Below, piece by piece: positions 1 to 12,045 of a stretch of DNA of 64,000 nucleotides. A model generated the notes under the pieces. It ran no database searches and was not told the DNA's origin. It worked only from the letters and a program-made list of their open reading frames with translations. A program made the translations under genes and the position numbers. The DNA comes from Vitrella brassicaformis. Taxonomy: Eukaryota > Sar > Vitrellaceae. Location: contig CDMY01000333.1 of NCBI GenBank assembly GCA_001179505.1, forward strand, positions 30,046 to 94,045, in the 5' to 3' direction. Numbering within the stretch: position 1 is the first letter of the stretch; the number at the start of each line of letters is the position of its first letter.

Positions 1-858
1 TGAACCTCAACTGGCAGAAGCATCTTGCCGATGGCATCCTGTTGCGCGGCAATTCCCGCCCCGAGTTCCACCCACTTGGCGACGGGCACTCCAATCTCTG
101 CGGCTCGGCCATCATGCACGCCTTCCGCACGCACGTCCTGACAGCACTCAAGGTCTCCACCTCTCAGCGTGACACCAACAGCAAAAGCGGCACCGTGGAG
201 GCGTTGGACAAAAGACGCCTGGGCCAGCTGACCAACACGACCATTTCCATGGCGGATGAGTTCTTGCAGCACCAGTGGCAGTGGCCCCCGAGGCGTGAGA
301 GGCGCATCTTGTGGCTCAGCAGACGGCCGTACTCACAAGTTGTCGACAAGGCAAGAGGCCGCATCCACACCTACACGCCAGACAGACACGTGAGCCACGC
401 CACAGCCACGTACGCCCAGACGTCGTGTAATGAGCGTATTCGGGTTATTGCGACGTCAGGTGGGCAACGAGGCTGAGCTGCTGGCGTCCCTGCGGCAGTC
501 ATTAGACAGGGCTGCGGCGACCGAGTCACCACGTTTCTCTGGGTGGCAGATAGAGGACTTCAACCCTGGCGATTCGCACTCCTTCAGGGAGCAGGTGTTG
601 AGGGCTGCCTCGGCTGACATCCTGGTGGGCGTCCATGGGGCGGGCCTGACCCTGTGCATTTACATGCGGACAGGATCGGCTCTCGTCGAGTTGTTCGGCG
701 GCAACCGTGAGCGAGAGAACCGGCACTTCGACACCCTGTGCTCCAAGGTCGGCCAGCGTCGGTGGGAGATGGACGTCGGGTCGCTGGAGCGGGTGGCGCC
801 TGAGGGAGTGTGGGAGAATGTGCGGCAGGCCATCGAACAGCTGGATGGCGTCGAGTGA
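1..858 (+). CDS. Glycosyltransferase family 61 (EOGT/DUF563-like), C-terminal part
   Basis: The gene is open at the left edge of the window. Reading runs from base 3 through about base 388, then an intron of about 70 bases ends in CAG just before base 460, and the last exon stops with TGA at 856-858. The first exon carries an ILWLSRR stretch and the last exon carries VGVHGAGLT followed by an aliphatic/GS.LVELF stretch. Both are hallmarks of the GT61 nucleotide-sugar transferase fold (EOGT, plant xylosyl/arabinosyl transferases), which acts in the ER/Golgi lumen on glycoproteins or matrix glycans. The sugar donor cannot be told from this fragment, and the N-terminal membrane anchor lies outside the window. 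The exact donor site of the intron is uncertain. Family call is firm, substrate unknown. Confidence 0.8.
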
Positions 859-1388
859 ATGCGCGCAGGGATTAAGCGGACGCTGCTGGTGAGTTGGGCA
901 TAGCATTTTGAGAGTGCCGATCGGCGGTAGATAGATAGGTTCTGTGTGAGTGAGTCGGTGTGTATTTGTGGCATATACCAGTGAGATGAAGGTCATGCTG
1001 CCTACAGCTGCCTGCTGGCTGCAGGATATGGTTTATCGCCAAGCTGTGTGTGTGGATATAATGACAATTCGATGCTCACGTTGTATTTGTGTGTATAATC
1101 TATTTGTCTCATCCTGCCCATCCGACCATCCGTGTGCGCTTTCCAAGGAAACTGGTCTGCAAAACCGACGTGATGACTCAGCAGTCCATCCATCCATCCA
1201 TCCATGCGCCCGCCATGCACAATATATTACGCGCCACAGACTGTATCGTCCCACGCCAATCTGTACACGTGGAGAAGACACTGACACGCTCACACATACT
1301 TAAGTGTACCATGGATGGCCAGGCGCCCCCCTCTCTCCCGCAGCCCCTGTTTGTCCCCCTTGGTATCTGCAACAGCATCTAAGCTAAG
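859..1388. other. Tail-to-tail intergenic spacer
   Basis: Stretch between the stop codons of two converging genes. It holds a short (CATC)n run near 1186-1206 and otherwise unremarkable sequence; no gene or RNA recognised. Confidence 0.6.
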
Positions 1389-3604
1389 CTATGCCGCCCC
1401 TGTGGCCCTTCTCCTGTCCCTCTCCACCGACATGTTCTTGCGGCGCTGCCCACCGCTCCCCCGCCTCACCGTCTCGAGCGACGCCCGCACACTCAGCCGA
1501 CGCCGCTCCCACAGCCGATCCCCCTCGCCCTTGCGCAAAAAGTCGAACCGCATGGCCGTCGGCGACGCGGCGGCCGGGCCCTCGTGGAACAAAGGCGGGG
1601 TGGGCAGGCTGATGTCCATCGGCACCGGCCCCCTCTCTGTCTGGTCCTGGCTCTTTTGCTTCTTGCTGTCCTCGCTGCTGTCGGCCAGGTGGGCGGCGGA
1701 CGATGGCCGCTTCTGAGGGGTCACCAAGTCTCTCACCGCCGGATGGGCCACGCGGGACGGCCGTGACTTGTGCCGCACCCCAGACGGCCGAGGCGGACGC
1801 CCGATGGACGCAGAGGGCGTCGGGGGGGCCGCGGACACCGGCTGGCCGCCATCCTTCTTATCTCTCTGTTTGCGGCCAGACACCGCAGTGGGTGGCGGCG
1901 GCGGCATGACCAGCCCCTCGCGCACCGCCGCACCACTCGGCCCCTCCGGCACAAAGCCCGCCGTCCTGTGGCGCTGCAGCGGGTAGGGCCCACCCTCACC
2001 CTTGCCCTTCACAGCGCCGGCCATCGTGTGGCGGATCCCCCCGCCCCCATCCCTGGCCGTCAGGTCCGTGTTGGCGTTGATCGGCCTCACTTTAGCGCCC
2101 ACCGGCGGCCCCCCGCCCCTGTCAGCATCGGCCAACTCAACCACTCTGTCGAGTCGGGAGGGCCGGCTGGCGACTGGCGGCGGGGGGGAGGGGACACCCA
2201 TGGCAGCGATCTCGTGTGCAGGGGTGGCTGGGGGCGGGGGGGAGGGACTTGGGAGGGGATGCCTGTCTGTCTCATCCGTGTCGGGGAGGGGGTGTCTGGC
2301 GGGGGTGGGCGGCAGCGACGCGTAGACGCGCTCGTGAGTGGTGCGATAATACTCAGACAGCAGGGCCGCATTCGACGGATCTTCCTGCCCCCACAACGCC
2401 GCACAAAGAGGGCAAATGACCGTCTGTCTGTGTGTCAGTTGTGTGTGGGTCAGTGTACCGCTAGTATGGCCTCCATGTCCCAGTGGCTGCGCTGCGTCGA
2501 GTTGATGACATCCAAAAACATTGGCTCGAGCCGCTCCAACTCCTGACAAACACACAAACCCACAGAGGGAGAAGGCATTCCATCTGGTGGTCTCATTGCA
2601 GTGGTGTGGGCCTTTGCGCACCGTCACCAGCAGCCGAGTGGTCGGCAGCGGCATCAACTTGACCGTACGGCCACGGATGTAGTCGAAATACCTGCAGAGC
2701 AGCACAGAAGACCCATCGATGGGCGCCTTGTTGTCATTCCTCTGTGTGTGATTTGTTTACGTGGTAACGTGTTTGACGGCCTCCATCTCCTGATTGTCGT
2801 CACCGATGGCAATGACGGTGTCAAAGCGGCCCTTGGGGTACATCTGCAACTCCTCAGCCACCATCATAGCCTGCAAACCCCACCAACGCACACACACACA
2901 CACATCGACAAACACATCAAGACATATTCCCCCTCTCCCTCCCCTGTGACCTTCTTTGTGTATGCGAATTTGGGGTCGGGGAATCGTTCAGTGGCTGAGA
3001 GGATCTCAATCTGGTGCTGGTCGATGAGCTTCGTGAGCTGCGGGAAGTGCTCGATGGCTTTGGTCTCCACCCAGCCCACATTGGCCGACGTCACTATCAT
3101 GACCTTGCCCTCAGAGACCGCCACGCGCAGCAGCCGACTCGCCACTTCGTCAAGCCGCCTCACCAGCTGAGGGTCGTCGCTGCCGCGCCCAACCATCCCC
3201 CGCAACGCCGCCGTGTGGCACAGAGTGTCGTCCTGAAACGAAGGCAGAGAAAAAAGGGATGCCATTGCAAACACGCCTCTGTGCGACGATCTCCCTCCCT
3301 CTCTCCATTGCTCTCTCACCCAGTCGAAGAAGATGAGGTTGCGTTTGTCGTCGGGGCAGTCGTGTGTGTGCCAGGTGGGCAGATGCCACTGCTGTTTGGC
3401 ATTGCCGCGCCGGCCGCCCACTCCACTGCAGCTCTGCCGGGCGGGCGCCGAGTGGTGCATCACGTCACCATTCTTCTCGTGGCTGGCGCGGCGCGTCGGG
3501 CGGGGCGGTGTGCGGTCACCGGATGCACCAGATGCATCGAACGAGGCAGCAACTGCCGTTTGAGGTGGGGCGAGTGACGGTGAGGGGCGGGGAGGACCCT
3601 CCAT
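1389..3604 (-). CDS. HAD-like hydrolase-fold protein with long proline-rich tail
   Basis: Reading the minus strand, about six exons: 3604-3320, 3232-2951, 2870-2761, one from about 2689, a short one near 2545-2460, and a long last exon from about 2389 to the TAG at 1391-1389 (about 600 residues). Exon 1 ends FFDW and exon 2 begins DDTL, giving the HAD motif I DWDDTL across a splice junction. VTSANVGWVE is motif II-like and AIGDDNQEME is motif IV-like. The spacing resembles an uncharacterised protist HAD family with FLDWDDTL...VTNA..GWVE signatures. The last 330 residues are disordered, rich in Pro, Ser and Arg with many PPP runs, so the enzyme core is only the first half. Probable phosphatase-like activity, substrate unknown. 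A variant promoter word lies upstream at 3713-3720. Confidence 0.72.
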
Positions 3605-4766
3605 ATCGCTATGCTATCTATCGGGTCCCTCCTGTCAGAAAATGCGCTCAAAGCAATGCATTCGTACGAACGCTAGGAGACAAACACGCGTCATGGGAAT
3701 GGCGAGGACTCGGGCTCGCAATTTTGGCGAAGATCTCTGAACGTGTGGCTGCTCCCTGGTTGAAGGCTCGTCGACGATCAGCAGCAGCAGCTCCAGCCCG
3801 TCAGATCTGTCGGACATCCCACGATTGAAGGCGCGGGTGGGGGACGGGTGGGGTGGGATCGGGTGGGGTGCGATGGATGGATGGATAGTCACATGCGCCT
3901 GCATTCTCACCCTATCCATCCATCCATCCAGGCAGCGCCGGCCCTCGACCACTGGAGCGTGGCCGGGGAGGCGCACAGTGTGTACCATGAGCCGACCGAC
4001 ACTGCTGGTTTTGCTCCTGCTGCGTGCAAACAATGAAGACATACACCCACACATGCACACCCACACCCATACACACGCAGAGACCGATGGACCGAGTCAG
4101 TCCGTCTTCCCTCCTCAGCCATGGAAAATTGCACTGTTGCAGGTCGGCCACTGTCCACTCCCACCATACATACCGTATAACGTAGCGATCGACGTGTGGA
4201 TCCGTCCATCTCATCCATGGTCGCACGGGTCGTGAAGGGCACGAAAAATGGGCCTGCGCTGCACGCAGATAGATAGATGCACCACACACACGCGCGGGTC
4301 AATGCATCCACTCATCTCATGCAGCAGGCGGCGAGCAGCAGAGGCACCAACACACACACACGTACACCACCCAGCAGCACTCGACGCACGGCACCACACA
4401 TCGTGTTCGTTCGGGTCGCCGGCCCATCGCCCGGCTATCGCCCATCGCTCGCGCGCCATCCCATCGATGGATGGCTTTGTTTACACCCTCCCTACATCAA
4501 CGAGGCAGCCAGCCAGCCAGGCACACAACCACTTGCACCAGACAGACTCACAGGGTGACATGAAAAATCACCACACACATGCGATGCACCACCCCCTCCC
4601 AGGCCCACGCCCACACTCACACGGCAACCGACAGAAAAACATCAGCATACACATGGATGCAGTAGGAAAGGACACGTGGCAGTCAGGCCACGCACCCACA
4701 TACACGCACCGGTACCCATCTCTCTCGCCCTCCCTCCCTCCCTCCCTCCTGCGTCAGTCAGTTATG
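3605..4766. other. Intergenic region between two minus-strand genes
   Basis: About 1.16 kb with scattered (CATC)n/(GATG)n, (CA)n and (CCTC)n tracts and no reading frame with gene-like composition. The left part should hold the promoter of the HAD-like gene (GGCTCGCA at 3713-3720); the right part should hold the 3' UTR of the aminotransferase gene. Frames of 100-150 codons here are microsatellite translations (repeated THTH, SIHPSI) and were not accepted. Confidence 0.55.
3713..3720 (+). promoter_or_regulatory. Variant of the shared AGCTCGCA promoter word
   Basis: GGCTCGCA, one mismatch from the 8-mer found between head-to-head genes in this window, placed about 109 bp upstream of the start codon at 3604 of the minus-strand HAD-like gene and followed by an ATTTT stretch as in another copy. 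Weak on its own. Confidence 0.3.
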
Positions 4767-6337
4767 CTATGAGTACTGTGCGAGGAACTGGTCGTGGAAG
4801 TCCTTGATGCGGTCCAACACACCTCCTAGCTTCGACTCCTGCACACACACCGTACCATCGCCACACACACACGCCAATGACAGTGTGACTGAGTGTCTCA
4901 GTTTGTCACACTTCTACCTACCTCAGGCAGGATGGTCATTCGGTAGTGCAGGCTGCCCGGCCGCTGGCCGAACCCGCTGCCAGGCACCACTATCACACCT
5001 GCACACACAGAGAGAGATACACACACACGATGGATCAGGTCAGCACGCCCCTCCCTCTCTGTCTGTCTGTCTTTCTCTCTCTCTCTCTGTGTGGGTGTGG
5101 GTGTCGCTGACTGACTGACTGACCGGTGTGTTCGAGCAGCTGCAGGCAGTAAAACATGTCGGGCTGCTGCCCCGCCTGCCTGGCAGCCTCGATAGCCCGC
5201 GGCGGCAGCTCTATCCGCGGGAAGGCATACATAGCACCCTCAACCCGCTGCACACACATACACGGGACACACACACACATACGCCACCGTGCTGGCTGCA
5301 TGGATGTCTGAGGGTGGGTGGCGGATGACGTGTGTACCTGGCAGGAGACGCCCTTCATTTCGTTGAGTTTGCGGTGGACGAGGATGGCCTTCCGCTGGAG
5401 GGCGCTGAAGATCGCACGCCGCTCGCGGGTGTACTGGTCGTACGAAGGCGATCCCGGCTCGGGCGGCGTCAGGATGGACGCTATCATGGCCTGACAGACA
5501 CACGGATGGATGGATGGACGGACGACACAAGGGAAGGTTGGTGTGATGTGATGTGATGCGCTGTGGGTCTGTCTTTCTGTCATTGGATGTGCCTACCTAC
5601 CTGTCCGAGTGTGTTTGCGCAGAGGCTGATTGAGAAGAGTTTGTACAGCTGCTCGATGACGGCCTCGTCGACGTTGTGTGCGTGGAGCAGGCCGCCCCGC
5701 ACACCGCACTCGCCCGTCACGCCCTTGGAGCTCGAGTGGAACGTGAACAGCTCCAAAGGAGACGACAGATCCGCCAACACCTGCACACACCACACCCACA
5801 CACACAGACGGACATCCGTGTGTGGCTGGCTGGATGGGTCTTTATGAGTGTGTGTGGTCCCCTCTCTCCCTGACCCGTCTGAACGGCACGAAGGGCTTCT
5901 CGTCGAGGTAGACGTTGTCCTGGTAGACCTCATCGGCGAGCAGCACGAGCTTCTCCCTCTCGCAGAATTCGACCACGTCCACCATCTGCTGCCGGGTGAG
6001 GATGCCGCCAGTGGGGTTGCCCGGATTGATGACCACCAGCGCGCGCACGCGGCCGCCCGCCTGGCGCGCCTTGTCCAACGCCCCCTGGAGCTCGCCCATG
6101 TCCAGGCCCCACTGATCTTCCTCCTAGCAGATGGACAAATGGACCGATGGATGACACAAGACTCGACTCGTGCGGGTGTCTGTCACTGACTTTGAGATAG
6201 TAGCCGATGGCGCGTCCGCCGAGTCGTGTGATGGTGGCGGAGTAGAGGGGGTAATGCGGGATGGGAATCATGACGCCATCGCGGCTGCTCTCGAGCAGCA
6301 GCTCCAACACCGTGCGCACCGCCGGGCTCGCACCTGC

Positions 6338-6388
<51 letters not shown>

Positions 6389-7556
6389 GGGGATGGAGAG
6401 GTATAGATGCGTCGGCATTGCATGCATTGGGTTGCGTGCCTTAGAGTGTGCACCGTACCGTCAGTGAGCATGATGTGTTCCGGGTCAGTGAGGATGCCGT
6501 CCCTCTTGGTGAACCACCTGGCGATGTCCTCACGCAACTGCGGGATGCCTGCAGGCAGGCAGGCACGCAACACACACACACACATATCTCATGTGTGTGG
6601 CCGGCGATCGGTCTGTCTGTCTGTCTGTCTGTGGTGTGTGACCTTTGCTGTGGCTGTAGGCCCCGAATGACGGGAATGACTTCAAGTAGGACCTGGCGCG
6701 GCTCACCACATCTGCTGGGAAGAGCCCGGGCTGGTCCATCAAGTGGGGATTCGTCACACACGCCAGGACCTGCAGCAATCCGATCGGATCCATCACACAC
6801 AACACACATGGGCAGGGCTGGCGATCTGTACTCTCCCGCCCACGTCACGTCACGTCACGTGCCTGTCTGTTGAAAGCGATGGGCTTCTGTCCGACCGCCT
6901 GTGGGTTGCCGATGTTGGCCGGGATGATCTCACTGAACGGCAGGGAACCTGACAATGCATCATGACACACACACGCACCGACAACAAACACGTCATGAAT
7001 CGAGCCATCGAATCGCTTGCAGATAGTTGAGTCGATCCCTCCCCCTTTCAGTCACCAGGGTTGTCCCGCAGCTGTTTCGCCAACTCCCACGAGCGCGCCA
7101 CCACCGCCCCCCTCACGGCATACTGCACACACACGTCCACACACAGACAGACAGATGGATGGACCCATTGCGTGTTTCTCCCCTGGTGGGCCCGAGGAGG
7201 GCTGACCTCGGTGTCGCGTATCCTCTGCGGCACATCGTCGATGGTGAGTATCGGCCCGCACACGCCGGCGGGGTGGCCGTCGTCCTGGGCAGGGGTCGGC
7301 GACTCCAACTCCCGCTCGTGGCTGTGGTCCGACGTCGCCTCTGACACATGACACGCATCCGTCGACGCGTCAGACCTGCACACACATACACACACACACA
7401 TATGCTGCAGGTCTAGTACACACAGCATGTTGATCCCTCGAGGAGGAGGACTCACTTGGTCTTGGGTCTTGCGGGTTTGGTGACCTTCAAGCCGTCCTCC
7501 GTCTTGCCATTGGAGGCGTCGGAGTGCCCGGCGGAGGCCGGCTTGTCCACAACCAT
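4767..7556 (-). CDS. GPT: Alanine aminotransferase (class I PLP aminotransferase)
   Basis: Catalyses L-alanine + 2-oxoglutarate = pyruvate + L-glutamate. Reading the minus strand from ATG 7556 to TAG 4769-4767 across about 11 exons, I see in order: EYAVRGAVV, IPANIGNPQAVGQKPIAFNR, GAYSHSKG, IMLTDGASPAV, PHYPLYSATI, INPGNPTGG, LLADEVYQDNVY, the Schiff-base lysine segment FHSSSKGVTGECGVRGG, then PPEPGSPSY and VPGSGFGQ. These are the diagnostic blocks of eukaryotic alanine aminotransferases, in the right order and spacing, about 500 residues. The N-terminus begins MVVDKPASAGHSD, hydrophilic and without an amphipathic or hydrophobic leader, so a cytosolic form is likely, though an upstream exon cannot be excluded. 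It is divergent from the kelch-RING gene, with 273 bp between start codons. Introns carry (CA)n and (TG)n tracts. Confidence 0.93.
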
Positions 7557-7829
7557 CGAACCGAAGGTCTGACACTGACTCACAGATGACAGCTCTCGCT
7601 TTTCCTGAGGAGCTACAAGATGACGAGAGAAGGGTAACCAGCTTCTCTGCAGTCGCTACCCGAACTTTTGGGCGTCGCGCGCGAGCTGAAAGTCGACCTA
7701 CTCCAAGCTCGCATTCGTGTGTCCTTGTTCGTTCTCTGTAGTCGCCTCTCTCCGAGAAGGCCTTGCTTGCCTTGCCTGAAGGCCTTGTCGCCTCAGCGGC
7801 TGTCGTCGCCATGTCGTGATAGTGGGACA
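7557..7829. promoter_or_regulatory. Shared bidirectional promoter/5' UTR interval
   Basis: 273 bp separate the start codons of the minus-strand aminotransferase and the plus-strand kelch-RING gene. Both promoters must sit in this interval. It contains two opposite-facing copies of the shared word (7681-7687 GCGAGCT and 7706-7713 AGCTCGCA). No TATA-like sequence is evident. Confidence 0.6.
7681..7713. promoter_or_regulatory. Inverted pair of AGCTCGCA-type words
   Basis: GCGAGCT at 7681-7687 and AGCTCGCA at 7706-7713 form an imperfect inverted pair in the middle of the divergent interval, about 125 and 117 bp from the two start codons. Functional role is inferred only from recurrence in the other divergent intervals. 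Confidence 0.5.
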
Positions 7830-10800
7830 ATGATGAATGGCCGGCACGCCCCGATGCAGACGAACGGCGGCGTGTCGAACGGGCGGAGGATGGAGTGGGA
7901 GCAAATCCAGAACATCGGCGACGTCTACTCCTCCCGCACGGGGCATGCTGTGGTCCTCTACGACGACGTCCTGTACCTCTTCGGCGGCACCGACGGCAGC
8001 GCACGCCAAAACGACCTCTACGCCTTCAATATCGGTGCGCCGGGAAGAGCGGGACACACACACAACTACAGAAAGGGGAAGAACCGCAGTGCGTATCATT
8101 GCAAACATACACATGAGGACTCTCTCTCCCTCTCCTCTGTGTGTGTGTGTGTTGTGCCATTCCTTGGCTCACGCAGAGAACGGTCTGTGGCAGTTGGTAG
8201 CGGACGACCGGGGTCCCTCCCGGCCGCCCAGCGCCCGGTCCGGGTGTCAGGGCATCGCCTACGAGGGCAAGCTGTACTTCTTCGGCGGCTACACCAAGAA
8301 GGACGGCGAGTACTTCAACGACGTCCACGAGTTCGACATCGCCCGGTGCCGCTGGGCGCCCATCAAGCCCATCGGGGAGCCGCCCGCCCGCCGCACCGAC
8401 CACAGCATGGTGCTGTACGGCACCACGGCCTACATCTTCGGCGGGTTTGACGGCCGCAACCGGTTCAACGACATGCGGGCGCTCGGCCTGGCGGGCGAGA
8501 GCAAACGGTGGCTGCACGTCGTGGCCAACCGGTCGACGCAGAACCCGCCCAAGAACCGGTTTGGCCACACGGCCGTCGTCTATGAGAATAGCATGTAAAT
8601 CTGTCGGTCTGTCTGTCTGAGTGGGGGGTGGATGGATGGATGGACAGATGGGGTGGAGAGGTGGATTGGATGGGTCAGTCATTGTGTGTGTCATGTTTCT
8701 GTGTGTGTGTGTGTATGTGTGTGTGTGTGTGCAGGTATGTGTTCGGCGGCTGGGACGGACACGAGACTTTGTCGGATCTGTATGAGTACCTCTTTGGCAC
8801 CAACGAGTGGATCAACTTGCCGCCCAGGGGAAGCGCACCCAAACCGAGATACAGGTAAGGTACAGGCACACGCACACACCACACCAAACACACCTTCGAA
8901 TCCATCCATGTATGTGGATTAATCGCTGTCATGCAATGCACTGCAGGCACTCTGCCGTGATCGGTGGCACCAAGATGTTCGTCTTCGGCGGTGTTGACAA
9001 GACACAGACACGATACGTCGGTAGGAACCCTTCCCACCCATACACACACACACCACACACATCCAACACGCACACACCACACACATCCAACACACACACA
9101 CACACACACAGCACAACGTTGCTCCGTTGGTTGTCTTTTTGGGCCCCCCCCCCCCAGATTTCCATGTGTTCGACTGCGTGGCGCGCACCTGGACGCAGCT
9201 GGAGACGGGCGGCAACGTGCCGTCGGCCCGCACCTTCCACCGTGCCGTCATGCACCGGGGGTACATGTACATCCTCGGCGGCTTCGACGGCCGCAGGCAG
9301 AACGACACCTATCGAATCAAGGTCCTCAGCGCTGAGCAGGAGCGCATCCAGGAGCAGAGGAACAACGTGGCCAGGAACGGGGCGCTCACCAACGGGGCCG
9401 CCAGCGCCGCTGCGGCTGGTAAGAATGCAAATAGATGTGCAGACCAGACCGACACAGACAGAGAGGGGGAGGGGGTGGGGTGGAGTGGTTGTGCGCATGT
9501 TGGTTGTGTGATCTGTGTGTGTGGTATTTGTTGTGTTGTGGGTGTGTGCAGGCGCGGCGACTCGTGGGACGGAGTCGATGAATGCGGTGATGCCTGAGGA
9601 CTTCTGGCAGTGGATTCACATCACCGGCGAGAGGGGAGACAAGTACACACCCAGGACAGGTGGGTGGGTGAGAAGGAACGAAGGACACACACCTGCGAGA
9701 CCCGATCCGTCCATCGGTCCACCCATCGATCCATCCATGTGTGTGTGTGTGTGTGTGCGTGTGTGTGTGTGTGTTCTCAGGTCATGCTGTGGTAGTGTGG
9801 AACGACCATTTCTACCTCTTTGGCGGCACCGACGAGACGGCCAGGCAAAACGACATATACCAATACGACATCCCCGGCAACCGGTGGGCAATGCAATGCA
9901 TCCCATACACACACACACACACCTCAACAGCCAGCCACAGCACACACGCACTCCTTCTCTCCCTCCCTCCCTCCCTCTGTGTGTATCTGTGATGTGATGT
10001 GATGTGACGTGTGTAGGTGGGACAAGGTGATTCCCTCGGGCGGCGTGGTGCCAGCGTCCCGGTCGGGCAGCAAGGGGGTGGTCTATCGCGACTACGTCTA
10101 CTTCTTCGGCGGCTACACCAAGAAGGACGGCGAGTACTTCAACGACGTATTCAGATACTCAATACCTAACAAAGTCTGGGAGACGGTAAGTAACCGCACA
10201 CACACACACACGGATGGATGGATGGATGGATGGCACACACACACACACATCTGTGTGTGTCATGTCAATGGGTGGGTGCTTGTTTGTTTCAGGTGCGCAC
10301 GTCCGGTGACGACCCCCCCGCCCGCACAGACCACAGCTGTGTGGTGCAGAACAACCGGATGCTCGTCTTCGGCGGCTTCGACGGACGCGTCAGGTTCCAG
10401 GACCTGCAGATGCTCGACCTAGGTACACACATACAAGCCACACACACACACATGGATGGATGGATGGATGGATTCCTTGTGCACCGTGCAGAGCAGCATC
10501 GTTGGGAGCAGCCGCCCGAGGCGGGAGCCATGGCGACTCCCCCGCCCATGGGCCGCTTCGGGCACACGGCCGTCATCTACAACAACAGCATGTTCATCTT
10601 TGGCGGCTGGAACGGTCACGAGACGCTGGACGACCTATACGAATTCTCACTCGGTGAGCGGCCCAAGGGGCGGGGCGGGGAGGTGTGTATGGTGTGTATG
10701 TGTGTATGGTGTGTTGGTGCGGTGCTGATGTGGCTGGCTGTTGCTGTGGTCGTTGTTTGTCTGGCAGGCACGTTTCAGTGGTACAATGTGCCCAACCGTG

Positions 10801-12045
10801 GCAGGAACGTTCCCAAGTCGCGATACAGGTGAGTGGTGTGGAGGTTTGAACACGAGTTGCCCACTTGAGACAAGGAGGCAGGCCATTAGTGGTTGGTGTT
10901 GTGTCTGTCATGTGTGTCATGTGTGTCCCACATGCAGGCACTCCGCGGCCGTCTACGGCTGTTCGATGTTCATCTTCGGCGGGGTGGACAAGAACCAGGT
11001 AGCTAGGGACACGTTGCGATCTCGACGGGAGGGGCTGGATGGATGGATGGACGCCCACCACCATCTGCATGTGCATGTGTGTGTGTTGTGCAGGATCGGT
11101 TTGCGGATTTGTTTGAGTTCAACATCGACACGCGCGAGTGGGCGCAGATCAACACCATGGGGCATCCGCCCACTGCCAGGTCACGCACAGCACACACACA
11201 CACACATACACATACACATACACACATGCCGCCAGAAACATGATCTCCTCTCCTCTCCTCTCATCTCCTCTCCCCCCACATGTCATGTGTGTGTGTGTGT
11301 CTGCAGAACCTTCCACCGTGCCGTCGTGTGGGGCGGCTACATGTACGTCCTCGGTGGGCAACGCACACACCGACAGCCAGCCAGCCACCGCACACACACA
11401 CTCTCTCTATATGTGTGTGTTGTGTGATGTGTGCAGGTGGCTTCGACGGCAGCCGCAAGAACGACATGTACAAGATCGCGTTGGTCGAGAGCATCCCCCG
11501 CGACGAGGCTAGGCAGGCCAGGAGGGCGCGGCTGGGCATGGAGGGGCTCGGCGCCGCACCGGACACAGAAAACGACGCAGAGGCGGCGGACAAGGACTAC
11601 GACCACCTCGACGAGACCGGGCAGCTCAAACGGCGGGTCAGTCAGTCTGCGCTGAGGGGCGAGGAATGGCAAACAGACAGACAGACAGACAGACAGGTGG
11701 TGTGCATGGTGTGTTGGTCTGTGTTGGTGTGTGTAGGTGAACGAGTTGTTGAGTCGGTTGGCGGCGGAGATCGAGCGCAACGTGTGTAAGGTGTGCTACG
11801 AGAGGGACATCAACTGCGTCCTACTCGACTGCGCACACCGGGTGGTCTGCTCGCAATGCGCCGAATCGCTCCCGCCACCCAGGATGGTCCGCACGCAGAT
11901 ACGACAGACAAGCAACCAAACACACCGAGACCAGCAGGAAGACACAGATGGGGCATCACTTGTCTGTCTGTGTGTGTGTGTGTGTGTGCAGTGTCCGGTG
12001 TGCAGGAAGCCGATCCGGCGAGCGCTCGAGACGTTCAACGCTTGA
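7830..12045 (+). CDS. Twelve-kelch-repeat protein with C-terminal RING finger (putative E3 ligase)
   Basis: About 15 exons from ATG 7830 to TGA 12043-12045, roughly 850 residues. The protein is two consecutive six-blade kelch sets. Each blade has a hydrophobic strand, GG pair and W, with blade cores in order FGGTDG, FGGYTKKDG, FGGFDGR, FGGWDGHET, FGGVDK, LGGFDGR; the second set repeats the order as FGGTDE, FGGYTKKDG, FGGFDGR, FGGWNGHET, FGGVDK, LGGFDGS. A linker rich in A/N/G joins them. After a charged helical segment the C-terminus has CKVC, then LLDCAHRVVCSQC, then CPVCRKPI, a complete RING of the IAP/MYLIP type, so ubiquitin transfer to kelch-bound clients is likely. The intron between YR and H of blade 5 is at the same place in both halves, supporting internal duplication. 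Head-to-head with the aminotransferase gene. Confidence 0.88.

Noticed and set aside
5000-6400. Regularly spaced CA/TG tracts that could suggest a CRISPR-like or satellite array
   Set aside because: They are intron microsatellites of varying length between aminotransferase exons; no constant repeat-spacer pattern.
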